DNA of 64,000 nucleotides from Methylacidiphilales bacterium (GCA_021272315.1 JAJSLI010000050.1:1-64000), one strand, 5' to 3'. Shown: positions 25,954-34,790, counted from the first letter of the stretch. Program-made: numbers and translations. Notes: a model not told the origin generated them from the letters alone.

Positions 25954-27295
25954 TGAGCCGGTCGGTATGCAGTGTGGCGCGGATATCGGTTTGCTCGTGG
26001 CGCTCAACGATGGGCTTGGCCGACCCGCCGTTTTCCTCGCCCCAGACGACGCGAACTTCCGTGCCATCCACCGCCAGGTCTTCATCGACCATCGCCAGCG
26101 AAAACCAGTGGCGCACGTTGGTGGTGTAAACGGTGTAGGTGGACAGCCCGGCGAGGCGGTCGCCGATCAGGACCTTGTCGAAGGGAAGGATGGAATAGTA
26201 GGCGTTCGGAACTTCCATGTATTTGTAGCGGGGACCGGTGCCGAGCTGGCTGGCAAATACGCGCAGCACGTCCTCGTCGCTCCACTTCAACCACACTTTG
26301 CGCCGATGTGGCTGGTTGGCAATTTTTTCGAGGGCCGCGCGCCCGATGAAATCGTGGTCGAATTTGACATGGCCTCCGTAGCCAAGGTCCCATGGGGTCT
26401 GGTAGTAATCCCCGATCCGGTCGGAGTAGAAGCTGCCGCCCAGTGAGGCGTTCGCCTCGAAGCCATTGCCGGGAAGCCATTCCCGGTAGGGTTTCATTTT
26501 GTCGCCGGAGTAGATGGCGGGCATGGGAGAGGGAATCCAGCCGCTCTCGGGGGAGACGGTCGAGTAGGCGCGGCTGCCGCCGAGGAGCAAGCCAAACTCG
26601 GGGCCGGCGGCAAGGAGCGCTTCGAGCACAGCGGGACCGTCCGCGGTTGGACCATGCAGCTCCAAGCCGCCCATGCGCGACATATTGTGATTGAGGGCGC
26701 GGACTTTGCGCCCCGCGATTTTGAGGTCGCCGAGGTGGAAGAACTTGATCTCCGGGAAGGGTCCTTCGTGGACTTTTTTGATCAGGTCCAGCGCGTTGGG
26801 ACCCTGGATTTGATAGCGGTAAATGAGACGGCTGCCGGTGTTGCTCACCGTCCGCTCGTCGCGCGTGACCTTCACGTCGTAATCGCCGGTTTCGGCTTGA
26901 AAATGCACCCAGTTTGGAACGCTCGGGCGTCCGACGACGCTGACTTTATCGTCGGTGTGACCGAAGAGAATGGCATCGCCGATGACATGGCCATCGGGAT
27001 TGCAAGCCACGATCTGCTTGGCACGATTGGCGCCGAAATTCTTGAAGGAGTTGACCGCCACGTCGGAGAGCAGGCGGCGCACGTCCGGACCCTCGAAATA
27101 GACGTCAGTCATGTGGAAGGACTGGTCGAAGAGCACGACCGTTTCCTGCCAGGCACGTTGTTCGCTCCGCCAGTTGGTGTATTGGGCGGGGAAAGGGAAC
27201 TCGTAGCCACCGGTGGGCGAATTGCGGAGCATTTCGACGGGGCTGGCGTGTTGTTGAAGTTTGGCCTCAAGGCTCGCGGGGGATTTTTGACTCAT
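25943..27295 (-). CDS. LigM-like tetrahydrofolate-dependent O-demethylase (GcvT fold)
   Basis: This 450-residue protein has the aminomethyltransferase (GcvT) fold and many stretches close to LigM, the vanillate/3-O-methylgallate demethylase of Sphingobium: VEMLRNSPTGGYEFPF, TNWRSEQRAWQETVVLFDQSFHM, DGHVIGDAILFGH, SGWIPSPMPAIYSGDK, YREWLPGNGFEA, GYGGHVKFDHDFIGRAALE and VWGEENGGSAKP. The family transfers a methyl group from a donor to THF. Neighbours are a MetF-like reductase (40 bases upstream) and purU. The substrate (aryl methoxyl, DMSP, betaine or sarcosine) cannot be fixed by sequence; LigM similarity makes a methoxylated aromatic the best guess. Start at ATG 27295; TTG 27331 is also in frame. 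Confidence 0.82.
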   Translation of the reverse strand: MSQKSPASLEAKLQQHASPVEMLRNSPTGGYEFPFPAQYTNWRSEQRAWQETVVLFDQSFHMTDVYFEGPDVRRLLSDVAVNSFKNFGANRAKQIVACNPDGHVIGDAILFGHTDDKVSVVGRPSVPNWVHFQAETGDYDVKVTRDERTVSNTGSRLIYRYQIQGPNALDLIKKVHEGPFPEIKFFHLGDLKIAGRKVRALNHNMSRMGGLELHGPTADGPAVLEALLAAGPEFGLLLGGSRAYSTVSPESGWIPSPMPAIYSGDKMKPYREWLPGNGFEANASLGGSFYSDRIGDYYQTPWDLGYGGHVKFDHDFIGRAALEKIANQPHRRKVWLKWSDEDVLRVFASQLGTGPRYKYMEVPNAYYSILPFDKVLIGDRLAGLSTYTVYTTNVRHWFSLAMVDEDLAVDGTEVRVVWGEENGGSAKPIVERHEQTDIRATLHTDRLNEQ

Positions 27296-27334
27296 GGTGT
27301 TGGTTGTGGGTTGGTTTTTACTGAGATTCAAGAT

Positions 27335-28612
27335 TCAGACGGCGACGGGTTCGAACTTGATGCCGGCTCGCAGACGGGCTTGGGCCGCGCGTTCGCGGAT
27401 TTGGGTGAGGAATTCATCGATCCGTTCCGGCGACATGCCGAAATTCATGGCATGAATCCCGGCTGCGCCGGTTTCGATCACGCCGTCGGCGATGGCAAAG
27501 GCCCAGTCCAGGCAATCCTGCTCAAAACTGTCGCGCTCCATGATGGCGTGAAGCGAGGGATCCACATAAACGCCCGGCAGCCGACAAAGCACCTCGAAAA
27601 TCTTCCGGCTGCCGATCAGGGGCAGTGAAGGAATGGTGAGCTTCGGCGCCTCCTCCCGCCCGGCCCGGACCTGGCGATACCATTCGGCATAGGTCGGCAC
27701 GTGAGTGATGGCTTGTGTCTGGCAGAAACGCGCTCCGGCCGCCCGCTTGAAGGCGAGGCGATCGACGCTGATGTTCATCGGCGTGGAGAATGGATTGGCG
27801 GCGCAACCAAGGAACGGAACCAACCCAAGCCGAGCGCGCCAATCTTTCAACTGCTGGTTGGCAAAATGGATCATTTGAGAGCTATCCATCGGAAACCAGG
27901 TATCCTGGGCAACCTTGCGCTCGGTCTGCGGCAGCCAGTCCCCGGTCAGAAGGAGAAAGTTCCGGTAGCCCATGTCCATGGCATTCTCGAGCTGTCGGAG
28001 AAAATCCTCTTTGTCATGGTCCCGTCCGCAGAACTGGATGATCGATTCGGCTCCGTATTCGGCCACCACTTTTCCGGTTTCCGTCGAGTGCAGCGTGGGT
28101 ATGCCCCCGGCATTGGTCGTGGTGTTGACCGCGTCGACCTTGTCGCCCACGCGCTTCATGACGGCATGGACCCGGGAAAGGCCCTCGGTGGTGCGCGGGG
28201 AGGCGATTTCGAGGGTCAGAACAAACTCCCCGCTCCCCATTTTCCCGGCCAACCGGGAACTGGCGGGGATATCGTGTGTGTCGATAAACTCATGCGGCAG
28301 CCAGGTCTCGCGGTCTTTGCCGTTGAATAAATTGACATAGCTGGCGGTGTTGAACAGCTCCTGCTTCGGCGGCAGATGAATCTTGTATTTTTTGTCCTTC
28401 TTCCTCGTCTCGATCCGCGTCCAGACACAATCGATCTCTGGAATCACCTCGCATTTGCCGTCGAGTGTTCCACCGCACGGGCCGTTGCGCAGCCCCTTGG
28501 GACAGTTCATGGGACAAATCAAGGCGGTGTGACTGAGCACGCATTGACCGCACATTTTGCAATCAAAGAGCAACTCCTTGAACCACTTTTCCGATTTGAC
28601 GACGACGCTCAT
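27335..28612 (-). CDS. Methylenetetrahydrofolate reductase with N-terminal MetV-like Cys domain
   Basis: This 425-residue protein starts with a Cys-rich domain (FDCKMCGQCVLSHTALICPMNCPKGLRNGPCGG, Cys at about 18, 21, 24, 33, 37, 46), like the MetV / MTHFR C-terminal zinc or iron-sulfur domain of acetogens. The MetF TIM barrel follows (FVLTLEIASPRTTEG, VDAVNTTTNAGG, ESIIQFCGRDHDKEDFLRQL, FLLLTGDWLP, GARFCQTQAITH). In the operon it would oxidise methyl-THF produced by the demethylase to methylene-THF; the electron acceptor is unclear, and the Cys domain suggests an electron-transfer partner. It is the first gene of the operon, divergent from an AraC regulator. Confidence 0.85.
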   Translation of the reverse strand: MSVVVKSEKWFKELLFDCKMCGQCVLSHTALICPMNCPKGLRNGPCGGTLDGKCEVIPEIDCVWTRIETRKKDKKYKIHLPPKQELFNTASYVNLFNGKDRETWLPHEFIDTHDIPASSRLAGKMGSGEFVLTLEIASPRTTEGLSRVHAVMKRVGDKVDAVNTTTNAGGIPTLHSTETGKVVAEYGAESIIQFCGRDHDKEDFLRQLENAMDMGYRNFLLLTGDWLPQTERKVAQDTWFPMDSSQMIHFANQQLKDWRARLGLVPFLGCAANPFSTPMNISVDRLAFKRAAGARFCQTQAITHVPTYAEWYRQVRAGREEAPKLTIPSLPLIGSRKIFEVLCRLPGVYVDPSLHAIMERDSFEQDCLDWAFAIADGVIETGAAGIHAMNFGMSPERIDEFLTQIRERAAQARLRAGIKFEPVAV

Positions 28613-28639
28613 CGCTGGTTGGTTTTGCCGATCACACAA

Positions 28640-28668
28640 GCTAATGAATTAGCATGGTGGGGCTAATG
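28640..28668. promoter_or_regulatory. Candidate AraC-type operator between regulator and one-carbon operon
   Basis: In the 97-bp divergent gap, GCTAAT-GA-ATTAGC forms a perfect dyad at 28640-28653. The half-site GCTAATG recurs as a direct repeat at 28662-28668, 22 bases from the first, about two helical turns, the spacing used by AraC-type dimers. It lies 28-56 bases upstream of the MetVF start. Confidence 0.5.
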
Positions 28669-28709
28669 GTCTTGGATCATAAGGCCAAAAGTGATTGTAT
28701 TATCCGGCA

Positions 28710-29585
28710 ATGCCATCCCCGACGACGCTCCCCAACCGGCGCAAAACCCCCGCCGAGATCGCACTTCCCCAGGGAGAAGTTCGGATCGTCGAGAGCCATC
28801 ACGCCGCCGAGTTTGTGATGGCGATGGATGCGTGGCCGTTCCACAAAATCGCGTGGACAGCCATGGGTTCGGGCCGTCTGGAATTTGACAGCGGATGGCA
28901 GGAACTGAAGCGCGACGACTTCGTTGTTCTCCCCTCGCACCGGGCCCATCGTTTTGTGGATGATCCCCGTGATCCGCTGACCCTCGTTTTGTTTTGCCTT
29001 TCCCCTGCTTTCATCGACAACCCGGGGAATCCCGAACGGGCGCTACTTTGGGCCTCGATCAAAGAAGGCGGATGGGTTGGACGGGTTCTTCGCGCCCGCA
29101 CGGCGTTCCACCAGACCGCTCTGGTGGAGCGGTTTCGCCTGGCGCTCCGCGAACAAAGCGCCCACTCGGTCGGTTGGAAAACCGTCCTGCGCGGCCTCGC
29201 CGATGGAGTTCTGGTCCGCCTGGCTCGCGGACACCTTGTTTCCGCGGACGACAGACCCGCGGCAAACAGTCGGAAGTCAATTGAAGGGGCCATTGAAACT
29301 ATCGACCATCATCCCAATGAACCCCGTCGGATTGCCGACGTGGCCGCGCAGTGCCGACTCTCCGAGCGCCGCTTCACCCAGCTTTTCAAGAAGATAACAG
29401 GCGAGACGTTTATCTCCTACCTGAATCGGCGGCGAATCGAATACGCCTGCGAACGCCTGCGCGAGACCGGCCACATTCTCTACGCGTGCCATGAGTCCGG
29501 ATTTAACGATCCGGCCTACTTTTACCGGATATTCAAGGCCCAGACCGGACGAACACCCGGCGCCTTTCTGCGGGACATGCGGTAA
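28710..29585 (+). CDS. AraC family transcriptional regulator, probable controller of the one-carbon operon
   Basis: This 291-residue protein has an N-terminal cupin sensing domain (about 20-105: EVRIVESHHAAEFVMAMDAWPFHKIAWTAMGSGRLEFDSGWQELKRDDFVVLPSHRAHRF) and a C-terminal AraC DNA-binding domain (RRIADVAAQCRLSERRFTQLFKKITGETFISYLNRRRIEYACERL, ACHESGFNDPAYFYRIFKAQTGRTPGAFL). Start at ATG 28710; the TTG at 28695 is in frame. It is divergent from MetVF/LigM-like/PurU with a candidate operator between, so ligand-dependent control of the demethylation operon is likely. Confidence 0.9.
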   Translation: MPSPTTLPNRRKTPAEIALPQGEVRIVESHHAAEFVMAMDAWPFHKIAWTAMGSGRLEFDSGWQELKRDDFVVLPSHRAHRFVDDPRDPLTLVLFCLSPAFIDNPGNPERALLWASIKEGGWVGRVLRARTAFHQTALVERFRLALREQSAHSVGWKTVLRGLADGVLVRLARGHLVSADDRPAANSRKSIEGAIETIDHHPNEPRRIADVAAQCRLSERRFTQLFKKITGETFISYLNRRRIEYACERLRETGHILYACHESGFNDPAYFYRIFKAQTGRTPGAFLRDMR

Positions 29586-29628
29586 TTTTAGAACTTTCCC
29601 CGAGGCTGGGATGGTTTAAAATGTGTGC

Positions 29629-31074
29629 ATGAAGGAAACGACGCCATCGCCGCAGTCCTATCAGAGTTATAAAAATCTCCCTTCCCTGGCCGGACTGACC
29701 GACTTTGAGCACGCCGCCAAGCCGGGCCTGTCGGTCGAGGAATGTGTCAAGCGACTCAAACGGTTTCACTACATCTTCTGGCGACTGCATCAGATTTTCA
29801 TCGCGCACATTGCCGAAGAACCGGTCTACGAATTAAAGATGGCCTTCAGCCTGCACGCGCACCTCGCCGCGGAGAATGACACGAATTTCCGTCATCGCAT
29901 CGGCGAAATGCGCGAACCGCCGCTGGGCCTCGAAAAAATCCCCCATCCGGCGTTGGGCGTCTTTTTCGACGAAATTTTATCCACGCCCTCGTCCGAGGAA
30001 CGCGTGCTCGGGCTGTATGAAAAGGTGCTGCCGGCGCTTCGGGAAGCTCTCCGGCGTTACCTCGCCGAAACCCATCCCCTGGCGGACGCGCCCTCGATCC
30101 GCCTTTGCCGCATCGCCCTCATGGACGTCGAGGACATCTGCCGGTATGGCGAACAGGCCGTCAAATCCCTCGTCACTCCGGAACAGCGCCGAAAGTCCGC
30201 CCAATGGCTCTCGCTGCTCGAAGTTTGTCTGGCCGTGGCCGGCGCAATCGACGGTGGCGGCGAGGCCGGCGGCGCGGAACCGACCCGTTACTATTCTTCC
30301 AAGCCCTTTGTCTTCAATGGAGAACCCCGTCGCGACGAGCGCTTCCCCGATCCCTATAATATGGCGGTGAATGCGGAAGTCTTCCTTTACGACGAATCCC
30401 AACCGCCGGAACTCAAGGTGCTCATGATGTTTTACAAGCGCCTGCGGGAAATCGACGTGCCGGAAATGATGTCGAGCATCATCACCGAAACCAAAGGCAA
30501 ACCCTGGGAATATTACCGGGACATGACGCGTCAGCTCTGGGATGAAGCGCGTCACGCCATGATGGGGGAAGTCGGCTTTGTCAGCCTCGGCCTCGACTGG
30601 CCCAAGCTCGTCATGGTCAACTCGACCTGGTCGCGCGCGCTCAATCAGCAACTGACGGCCAAGGAACGCCACGCCGTTCTTTATTATATCGAACAGGGCC
30701 TCATGCCCAAAACCGGGAAGCGCTACGAATGGGAGGTCAGCCAAAAAAGCCACTACCCCATCTCCACAACGTTCCAGGATTTCGACTGGGCCGACGAAGT
30801 CCTGCATGCCCGGGTCGGTCGTGACTGGTATGTGGCCGACATGCCCGGGGCCTCCGAAGCCGTCGCCTACGGGGACCGGTGCTGGAGCAAAGTCCTCGTC
30901 GGTTGGAAAGATTGGCAGGACCAAGGCCTTACCGGGCACCGCAACTGGTGGCCGGACCTTTACCGCGCTTATTGCAAAAACAAGGGGATCGAGCCCGATC
31001 CGAAGGTGCTGTCCTACGGCACCACTTACGAAAATAAGCGGGCCGACCTTAAACAGATCGCTGTTTCCACATAA
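29629..31074 (+). CDS. Ferritin-like di-iron protein of unknown function
   Basis: This 481-residue protein has no signal peptide. The C-terminal part contains two four-helix-bundle type metal sites: DEARHAMMGEVGF (about residue 305) and DEVLHARVGRDWY (about residue 385), with an upstream Glu in VPEMMSSIITETKG. This pattern occurs in ferritin-like families such as DUF455. The N-terminal half (about 1-220) is helical and unknown. It lies 43 bases after the AraC gene in the same direction and may share its regulon. Oxygenase or oxidase activity is possible but not shown. A second ATG at 29623 is also in frame. Confidence 0.7.
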   Translation: MKETTPSPQSYQSYKNLPSLAGLTDFEHAAKPGLSVEECVKRLKRFHYIFWRLHQIFIAHIAEEPVYELKMAFSLHAHLAAENDTNFRHRIGEMREPPLGLEKIPHPALGVFFDEILSTPSSEERVLGLYEKVLPALREALRRYLAETHPLADAPSIRLCRIALMDVEDICRYGEQAVKSLVTPEQRRKSAQWLSLLEVCLAVAGAIDGGGEAGGAEPTRYYSSKPFVFNGEPRRDERFPDPYNMAVNAEVFLYDESQPPELKVLMMFYKRLREIDVPEMMSSIITETKGKPWEYYRDMTRQLWDEARHAMMGEVGFVSLGLDWPKLVMVNSTWSRALNQQLTAKERHAVLYYIEQGLMPKTGKRYEWEVSQKSHYPISTTFQDFDWADEVLHARVGRDWYVADMPGASEAVAYGDRCWSKVLVGWKDWQDQGLTGHRNWWPDLYRAYCKNKGIEPDPKVLSYGTTYENKRADLKQIAVST

Positions 31075-31266
31075 AATAAAAACCTTGCCCAACGCCTGCC
31101 CACTTTTCGGGACAGGTTCATGCACATCGGAACGCGGGGACACCCTCGCCATCATCGACTGCCCTGCCCCCTTGACTAACGCCTCAAAAAAACGACCTTG
31201 CCCAAGGCAGCCCTTATCCAATTTCCGCAACTTCATCCCAGACTAATGGTTTAAGTAATTAGACTT

Positions 31267-32742
31267 ATGTTGGAACCGCTTCCCGCGTCGCAGTGGAACG
31301 AAACCACCGCCGCCCATCTGCTCAATCGGGCCGGATTCGGCGGCAGCCCGGCGGAAATCGACCGGCTCCGCCAGATGGGCTTGGGCGGCGCCGTCTCCTG
31401 GTTCGTCAATTACGAACGCATCCCGGACGAAACCCCCGCACCCGATTGGGCCCATCCCGACCCCAACTACCTTGCGCAACGCCAGGCCATCCAGCAGGCC
31501 GCCGATCCGGAAACCAAGAAGGCCCTGCAGCGCATGCAGTACCAGAATGAATACCAGCAAATGGCCGACCTCCGCTACTGGTGGGTCCGCCGGATGGCCC
31601 TCGGCCCGCGCCCCTTCCAGGAAAAGATGACTCTCTTCTGGCACGGCCACTTTGCCACCAGCTTCGAGAAAGTTCAGTCGCCCTTTTTGCTCTGGCAGCA
31701 GAACGAAACACTCCGGCAAAACGCCACCGGGAATTTCTACCAGATCCTCACCGCCGTGGCCGAAGACCCCGCCATGCTCCGTTACCTCGACGGCGCCCAA
31801 AGCCGCAAGGGCAAGCCCAACGAGAATTTTGCCCGCGAAGTCCTCGAACTCTTCACCCTCGGCGAGGGCCATTACACCGAGCAGGACATCCAGCAGTCGG
31901 CCAAGGCCTACACCGGCTGGGGCATCGACCGCAGCCAGATGAGCTACGAATACCATCCCTCCAACCACGACAACGGTCCCAAAACCGTTTTTGGCCAGAC
32001 CGGCAACTTCACCGGTGAAGACGTCCTCAACCTGATCTGCGACAACCCCCAGTGCGCCAAATTCATCACCGGTAAAATCTGGCGCTTCTTCGTTCAGGAC
32101 CAGCCGCCCGAGCCGGTCATCGACGCCCTCGCCGCCGATTTTCACAGCCACGGCATGGACCTCAAGCACCTGATGACCACCATCTTCAGTTCAAAGGAAT
32201 TCTACGCCCCCGACGTCATCCGTTCCCAGATCAAGAGTCCCGTCCAGTGGCTCATTGCCAGCACCCACCAGCTCGAAGCTCCGCTGCCAACCCAGCCCAT
32301 GACCCTCGTCATGCTCGCGCAACTCGGCCAGGAACTTTTCCAGCCCCCCAACGTCAAGGGCTGGGACGGCGGCATCGCGTGGATCACCACCAACAGCCTC
32401 ATGGACCGCTACAATTTCGCAGCCGCGCTCGTCGAGGGCCAGCGCGTTCCCCTCCCCGGCCTCATGGGCCAGATGCGCAGCGTCATGCACAACAACGTCT
32501 CCGAAAACAATCTCATGGAACTCTCGCCCGTCGACGTCAACGCCCTCTTCACCCCGGTCCAATTGGTCGATTCGGAAAATTTCCTCGCCGCCCTCGAGGC
32601 CCGCTTCATCAACGGCACCCTCGGCGACCAGCGCCAGAACACCCTCCAGGATTTCCTGAAACATCGATCACCCATCGAGGAAATCGACATCCGCAAAGCC
32701 ATCCGCCTCATCATGTGCACCCCCGAGTATCAACTCACATAA
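31267..32742 (+). CDS. DUF1800 family protein
   Basis: This 491-residue protein is a full-length DUF1800 member: WNETTAAHLLNRAGFGGSPAEIDRL, YWWVRRMALGPRPFQEKMTLFWHGHFATS, NENFAREVLELFTLGEGHYTEQDIQQSAKAYTGW, and NVKGWDGGIAWITTNSLM. The family is widespread in Planctomycetota and Verrucomicrobiota and nearly always sits next to a DUF1501 gene, as here (13 bases). No Sec signal is visible, though partners are exported. The biochemical role is unknown. Confidence 0.92.
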   Translation: MLEPLPASQWNETTAAHLLNRAGFGGSPAEIDRLRQMGLGGAVSWFVNYERIPDETPAPDWAHPDPNYLAQRQAIQQAADPETKKALQRMQYQNEYQQMADLRYWWVRRMALGPRPFQEKMTLFWHGHFATSFEKVQSPFLLWQQNETLRQNATGNFYQILTAVAEDPAMLRYLDGAQSRKGKPNENFAREVLELFTLGEGHYTEQDIQQSAKAYTGWGIDRSQMSYEYHPSNHDNGPKTVFGQTGNFTGEDVLNLICDNPQCAKFITGKIWRFFVQDQPPEPVIDALAADFHSHGMDLKHLMTTIFSSKEFYAPDVIRSQIKSPVQWLIASTHQLEAPLPTQPMTLVMLAQLGQELFQPPNVKGWDGGIAWITTNSLMDRYNFAAALVEGQRVPLPGLMGQMRSVMHNNVSENNLMELSPVDVNALFTPVQLVDSENFLAALEARFINGTLGDQRQNTLQDFLKHRSPIEEIDIRKAIRLIMCTPEYQLT

Positions 32743-32755
32743 TGAAGTACCCACC

Positions 32756-34093
32756 ATGAAAAACCCCATCCTCACCACCCGCCGCAACTTTCTCCGCACC
32801 ACCCTCCTCGGCGGCGCGCTTTCATGGACCGTACCCAGCTTCGTCGCCCAGACCTTCGACGTCCTCCACGCCGCCACCGACGGCGCCCTCACCCAGGTCA
32901 ACACCGGCAAGGACGGCACCATCCTCGTCCTCATCCAGCTTGCCGGCGGCAACGACGGCCTCAACGCCGTTGTCCCCTACACCAACGACTACTATTATCA
33001 GGCCCGCCCCACCCTCGGCATCCCTCATGACCAGGTACTGCCCCTCAACGACACACTCGGCCTCAACCCCTCCATGACCGGCTTCAAGTCCCTCTTCGAC
33101 AGCGGCCATCTCTCCATTGTCAACGGCGTCGGCTATCCCAACCCCAACCGCAGCCACTTCCGCTCCACTGAAATCTGGCAGACCGCGAGCGACGAAGACC
33201 GCTACCTCACCAACGGCTGGATCGGACGCTACTTCGACAACGCCTGCGCCGGATGCGACGCCACCGTCGGCATCAACATCGGCCCGCGCCTGCCCCAGGC
33301 CTTCGCCTCCGCCACCCCCACCGGCGTCAGCATCGAAAACCCCGACAACTACCGTTTCGTCAGCGCCGGCAAAAACGACGACGAGGAACTCGCCTACCGC
33401 AGCATGTACGCCCCGCCCGACGATCCCCTCGGCGATGCCTCCGGCGGCAACTCCGGCGGCAGCATCAGCATGGTCTCCGGCACCGTCACCCTCCACAACG
33501 GCCAGAGCGCGGTCGACTTCCTCGAACGCACCGCCATGAACGCCCAGTTCAGCTCCGACAAAATCCGCGCCATCGTCGCCAAGACCCGGGACACCTTCCA
33601 GTATCCCCCGGGCCCCCTCGCCCGCAACCTGCAACTCGTCGCCCGCCTCATCACCGGCGGCCTCACCAGCCGCGTCTACTACGTCTCGCAGGGCGGCTAC
33701 GACACCCACACCTTCCAGCGCGGCGCCCAGGACGGCCGCCTCAAGGAACTCGCCGACTCGGTCAAGGCCTTCACCGACGACCTCCAGGCCTCGGGCGTCT
33801 TCGACCGCGTCATGATCATGACCTTCAGCGAGTTTGGCCGCCGCGTCCTCGAAAACGGCAGCCGCGGCACCGACCACGGCGCCGCCGCCCCCATGTTCCT
33901 CATCGGGCCCAACATGAAATCGGGCCTCCTCGGCGCCGAACCCAGCCTCGCCCCCGCCGACCTCCTCGACGGCGACATCAAGTACAACACCGATTTCCGC
34001 AGCGTCTACGCCAGCATCCTCCAGTCGTGGCTCGGCGCCAATTCCGTACCCATCCTCGGCAAACAGTTCGATACCCTGCCCATCCTCGGCTGA
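32756..34093 (+). CDS. DUF1501 family Tat-exported protein
   Basis: This 445-residue protein has a twin-arginine signal (TTRRNFLRTTLLGGALSWTVPSF), which implies export folded, probably with a cofactor or metal. DUF1501 members belong to the alkaline phosphatase/sulfatase-like fold: VLIQLAGGNDGLNAVVPY, SHFRSTEIWQTA, GGYDTHTFQ, MIMTFSEFGRRVLENGSRGTDHGAAAPMFLIG contain the conserved Asn/Asp/His residues. It is co-transcribed with the DUF1800 gene. Substrate unknown. Confidence 0.93.
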   Translation: MKNPILTTRRNFLRTTLLGGALSWTVPSFVAQTFDVLHAATDGALTQVNTGKDGTILVLIQLAGGNDGLNAVVPYTNDYYYQARPTLGIPHDQVLPLNDTLGLNPSMTGFKSLFDSGHLSIVNGVGYPNPNRSHFRSTEIWQTASDEDRYLTNGWIGRYFDNACAGCDATVGINIGPRLPQAFASATPTGVSIENPDNYRFVSAGKNDDEELAYRSMYAPPDDPLGDASGGNSGGSISMVSGTVTLHNGQSAVDFLERTAMNAQFSSDKIRAIVAKTRDTFQYPPGPLARNLQLVARLITGGLTSRVYYVSQGGYDTHTFQRGAQDGRLKELADSVKAFTDDLQASGVFDRVMIMTFSEFGRRVLENGSRGTDHGAAAPMFLIGPNMKSGLLGAEPSLAPADLLDGDIKYNTDFRSVYASILQSWLGANSVPILGKQFDTLPILG

Positions 34094-34141
34094 CGATCAA
34101 CCGGTAGCCGCCGCTGTCCCTAGCGACGGATGTCTCCATCG

Positions 34142-34267
34142 GCAACCCCAACGGGGTTGCAATCTTGTAGCCCAGGGCCATTCCCGGCGGAGCAACCGCC
34201 GCTGGCAAAACGTCATTCTGAGCGAGCGCAGCGATGTCGAAGAATGCCCCGCAGGGGCTACCCTGGG
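34142..34267. repeat. Structured intergenic repeat with internal hairpins
   Basis: The 294-bp gap between DUF1501 and the BlaI gene contains no gene but several paired segments. GCAACCCC-AAC-GGGGTTGC (34142-34160) is a perfect hairpin. CCCAGGG (34171-34177) pairs with CCCTGGG (34261-34267). Between them lies the dispersed core GTCATTCTGAGCGAGCGC ... TGTCGAAGAATG (34212-34246), related to the repeat inserted at 8559-8584. The whole looks like a mosaic of dispersed repetitive elements common in such genomes. Confidence 0.6.
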
Positions 34268-34338
34268 AACCGCCATCAAAACAGCCCAATCCTGAAAGGC
34301 GTTGAATCCTCTCGTCCCCGATCCCACCACCCTCATAT

Positions 34339-34376
34339 AGTACAATTGTACTTGACGTGTCGCGTACGAATGTACT
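34339..34376 (+). promoter_or_regulatory. Candidate BlaI operator
   Basis: A perfect 14-bp palindrome AGTACAATTGTACT lies at 34339-34352 and a second, imperfect site GTACGAATGTACT at 34364-34376. Both contain the TACA/TGTA half-sites recognised by BlaI/MecI-type repressors. Centres are about 24 bases apart. TTGACG (34352-34357) between them may be a -35. They end 11 bases before the BlaI start, so autorepression is expected. Confidence 0.65.
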
Positions 34377-34387
34377 AAACACGACTC

Positions 34388-34765
34388 ATGGGCAAGTCCC
34401 CGCGCATCTCCGAGGCCGAATGGGTCGTCATGGAGGTCGTCTGGCGCAGGCACCCCGTCACCGCCCTGGAGGTGGTGCGGCAACTGGCCGCCCACAAGCA
34501 ATGGCAGGACCAGACCATCCGGACCATGTTGCGCCGCCTCATCCGCAAAAAGGCGCTCAGTTACCGGGCCGAGGGCAAAACCTATTACTATTCGCCCGCC
34601 GTCAGCCGCGAGCAATGCGTGCGGGGCGAGAGCCGGTCGTTCCTCGAGCGCGTGTTCGGCGGCGCGGCGCATCCGCTCCTGGTCCAACTCGTGCAGGAAG
34701 CCAAACTTTCGCCGGAGGAAATCGCGGAACTGAAACGCATCCTCCGGAATAAGGAAAAAAGATGA
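34388..34765 (+). CDS. BlaI/MecI family repressor
   Basis: This 125-residue protein has the winged-helix of BlaI/MecI/CopY (ISEAEWVVMEVVWRRHPVTALEVV, WQDQTIRTMLRRLIRKKALSYRAEGKTYYYSPAVSREQCV) and a helical dimerisation tail (HPLLVQLVQEAKLSPEEIAELKRIL). It would bind the upstream TACA/TGTA dyads and be inactivated through the M56 peptidase encoded 292 bases downstream. Pairs of BlaI with M56 proteins occur far beyond beta-lactam resistance; no beta-lactamase is near. Confidence 0.93.
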   Translation: MGKSPRISEAEWVVMEVVWRRHPVTALEVVRQLAAHKQWQDQTIRTMLRRLIRKKALSYRAEGKTYYYSPAVSREQCVRGESRSFLERVFGGAAHPLLVQLVQEAKLSPEEIAELKRILRNKEKR

Positions 34766-34790
34766 ACGCCGACTTATTGTGCCCGCCACA

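Noticed and set aside
32822-34107. Long frames on both strands (minus 351, plus 284 codons)
   Set aside because: They are other-frame readings of the DUF1501 gene and have extreme Arg/Pro or Val/Gly composition.
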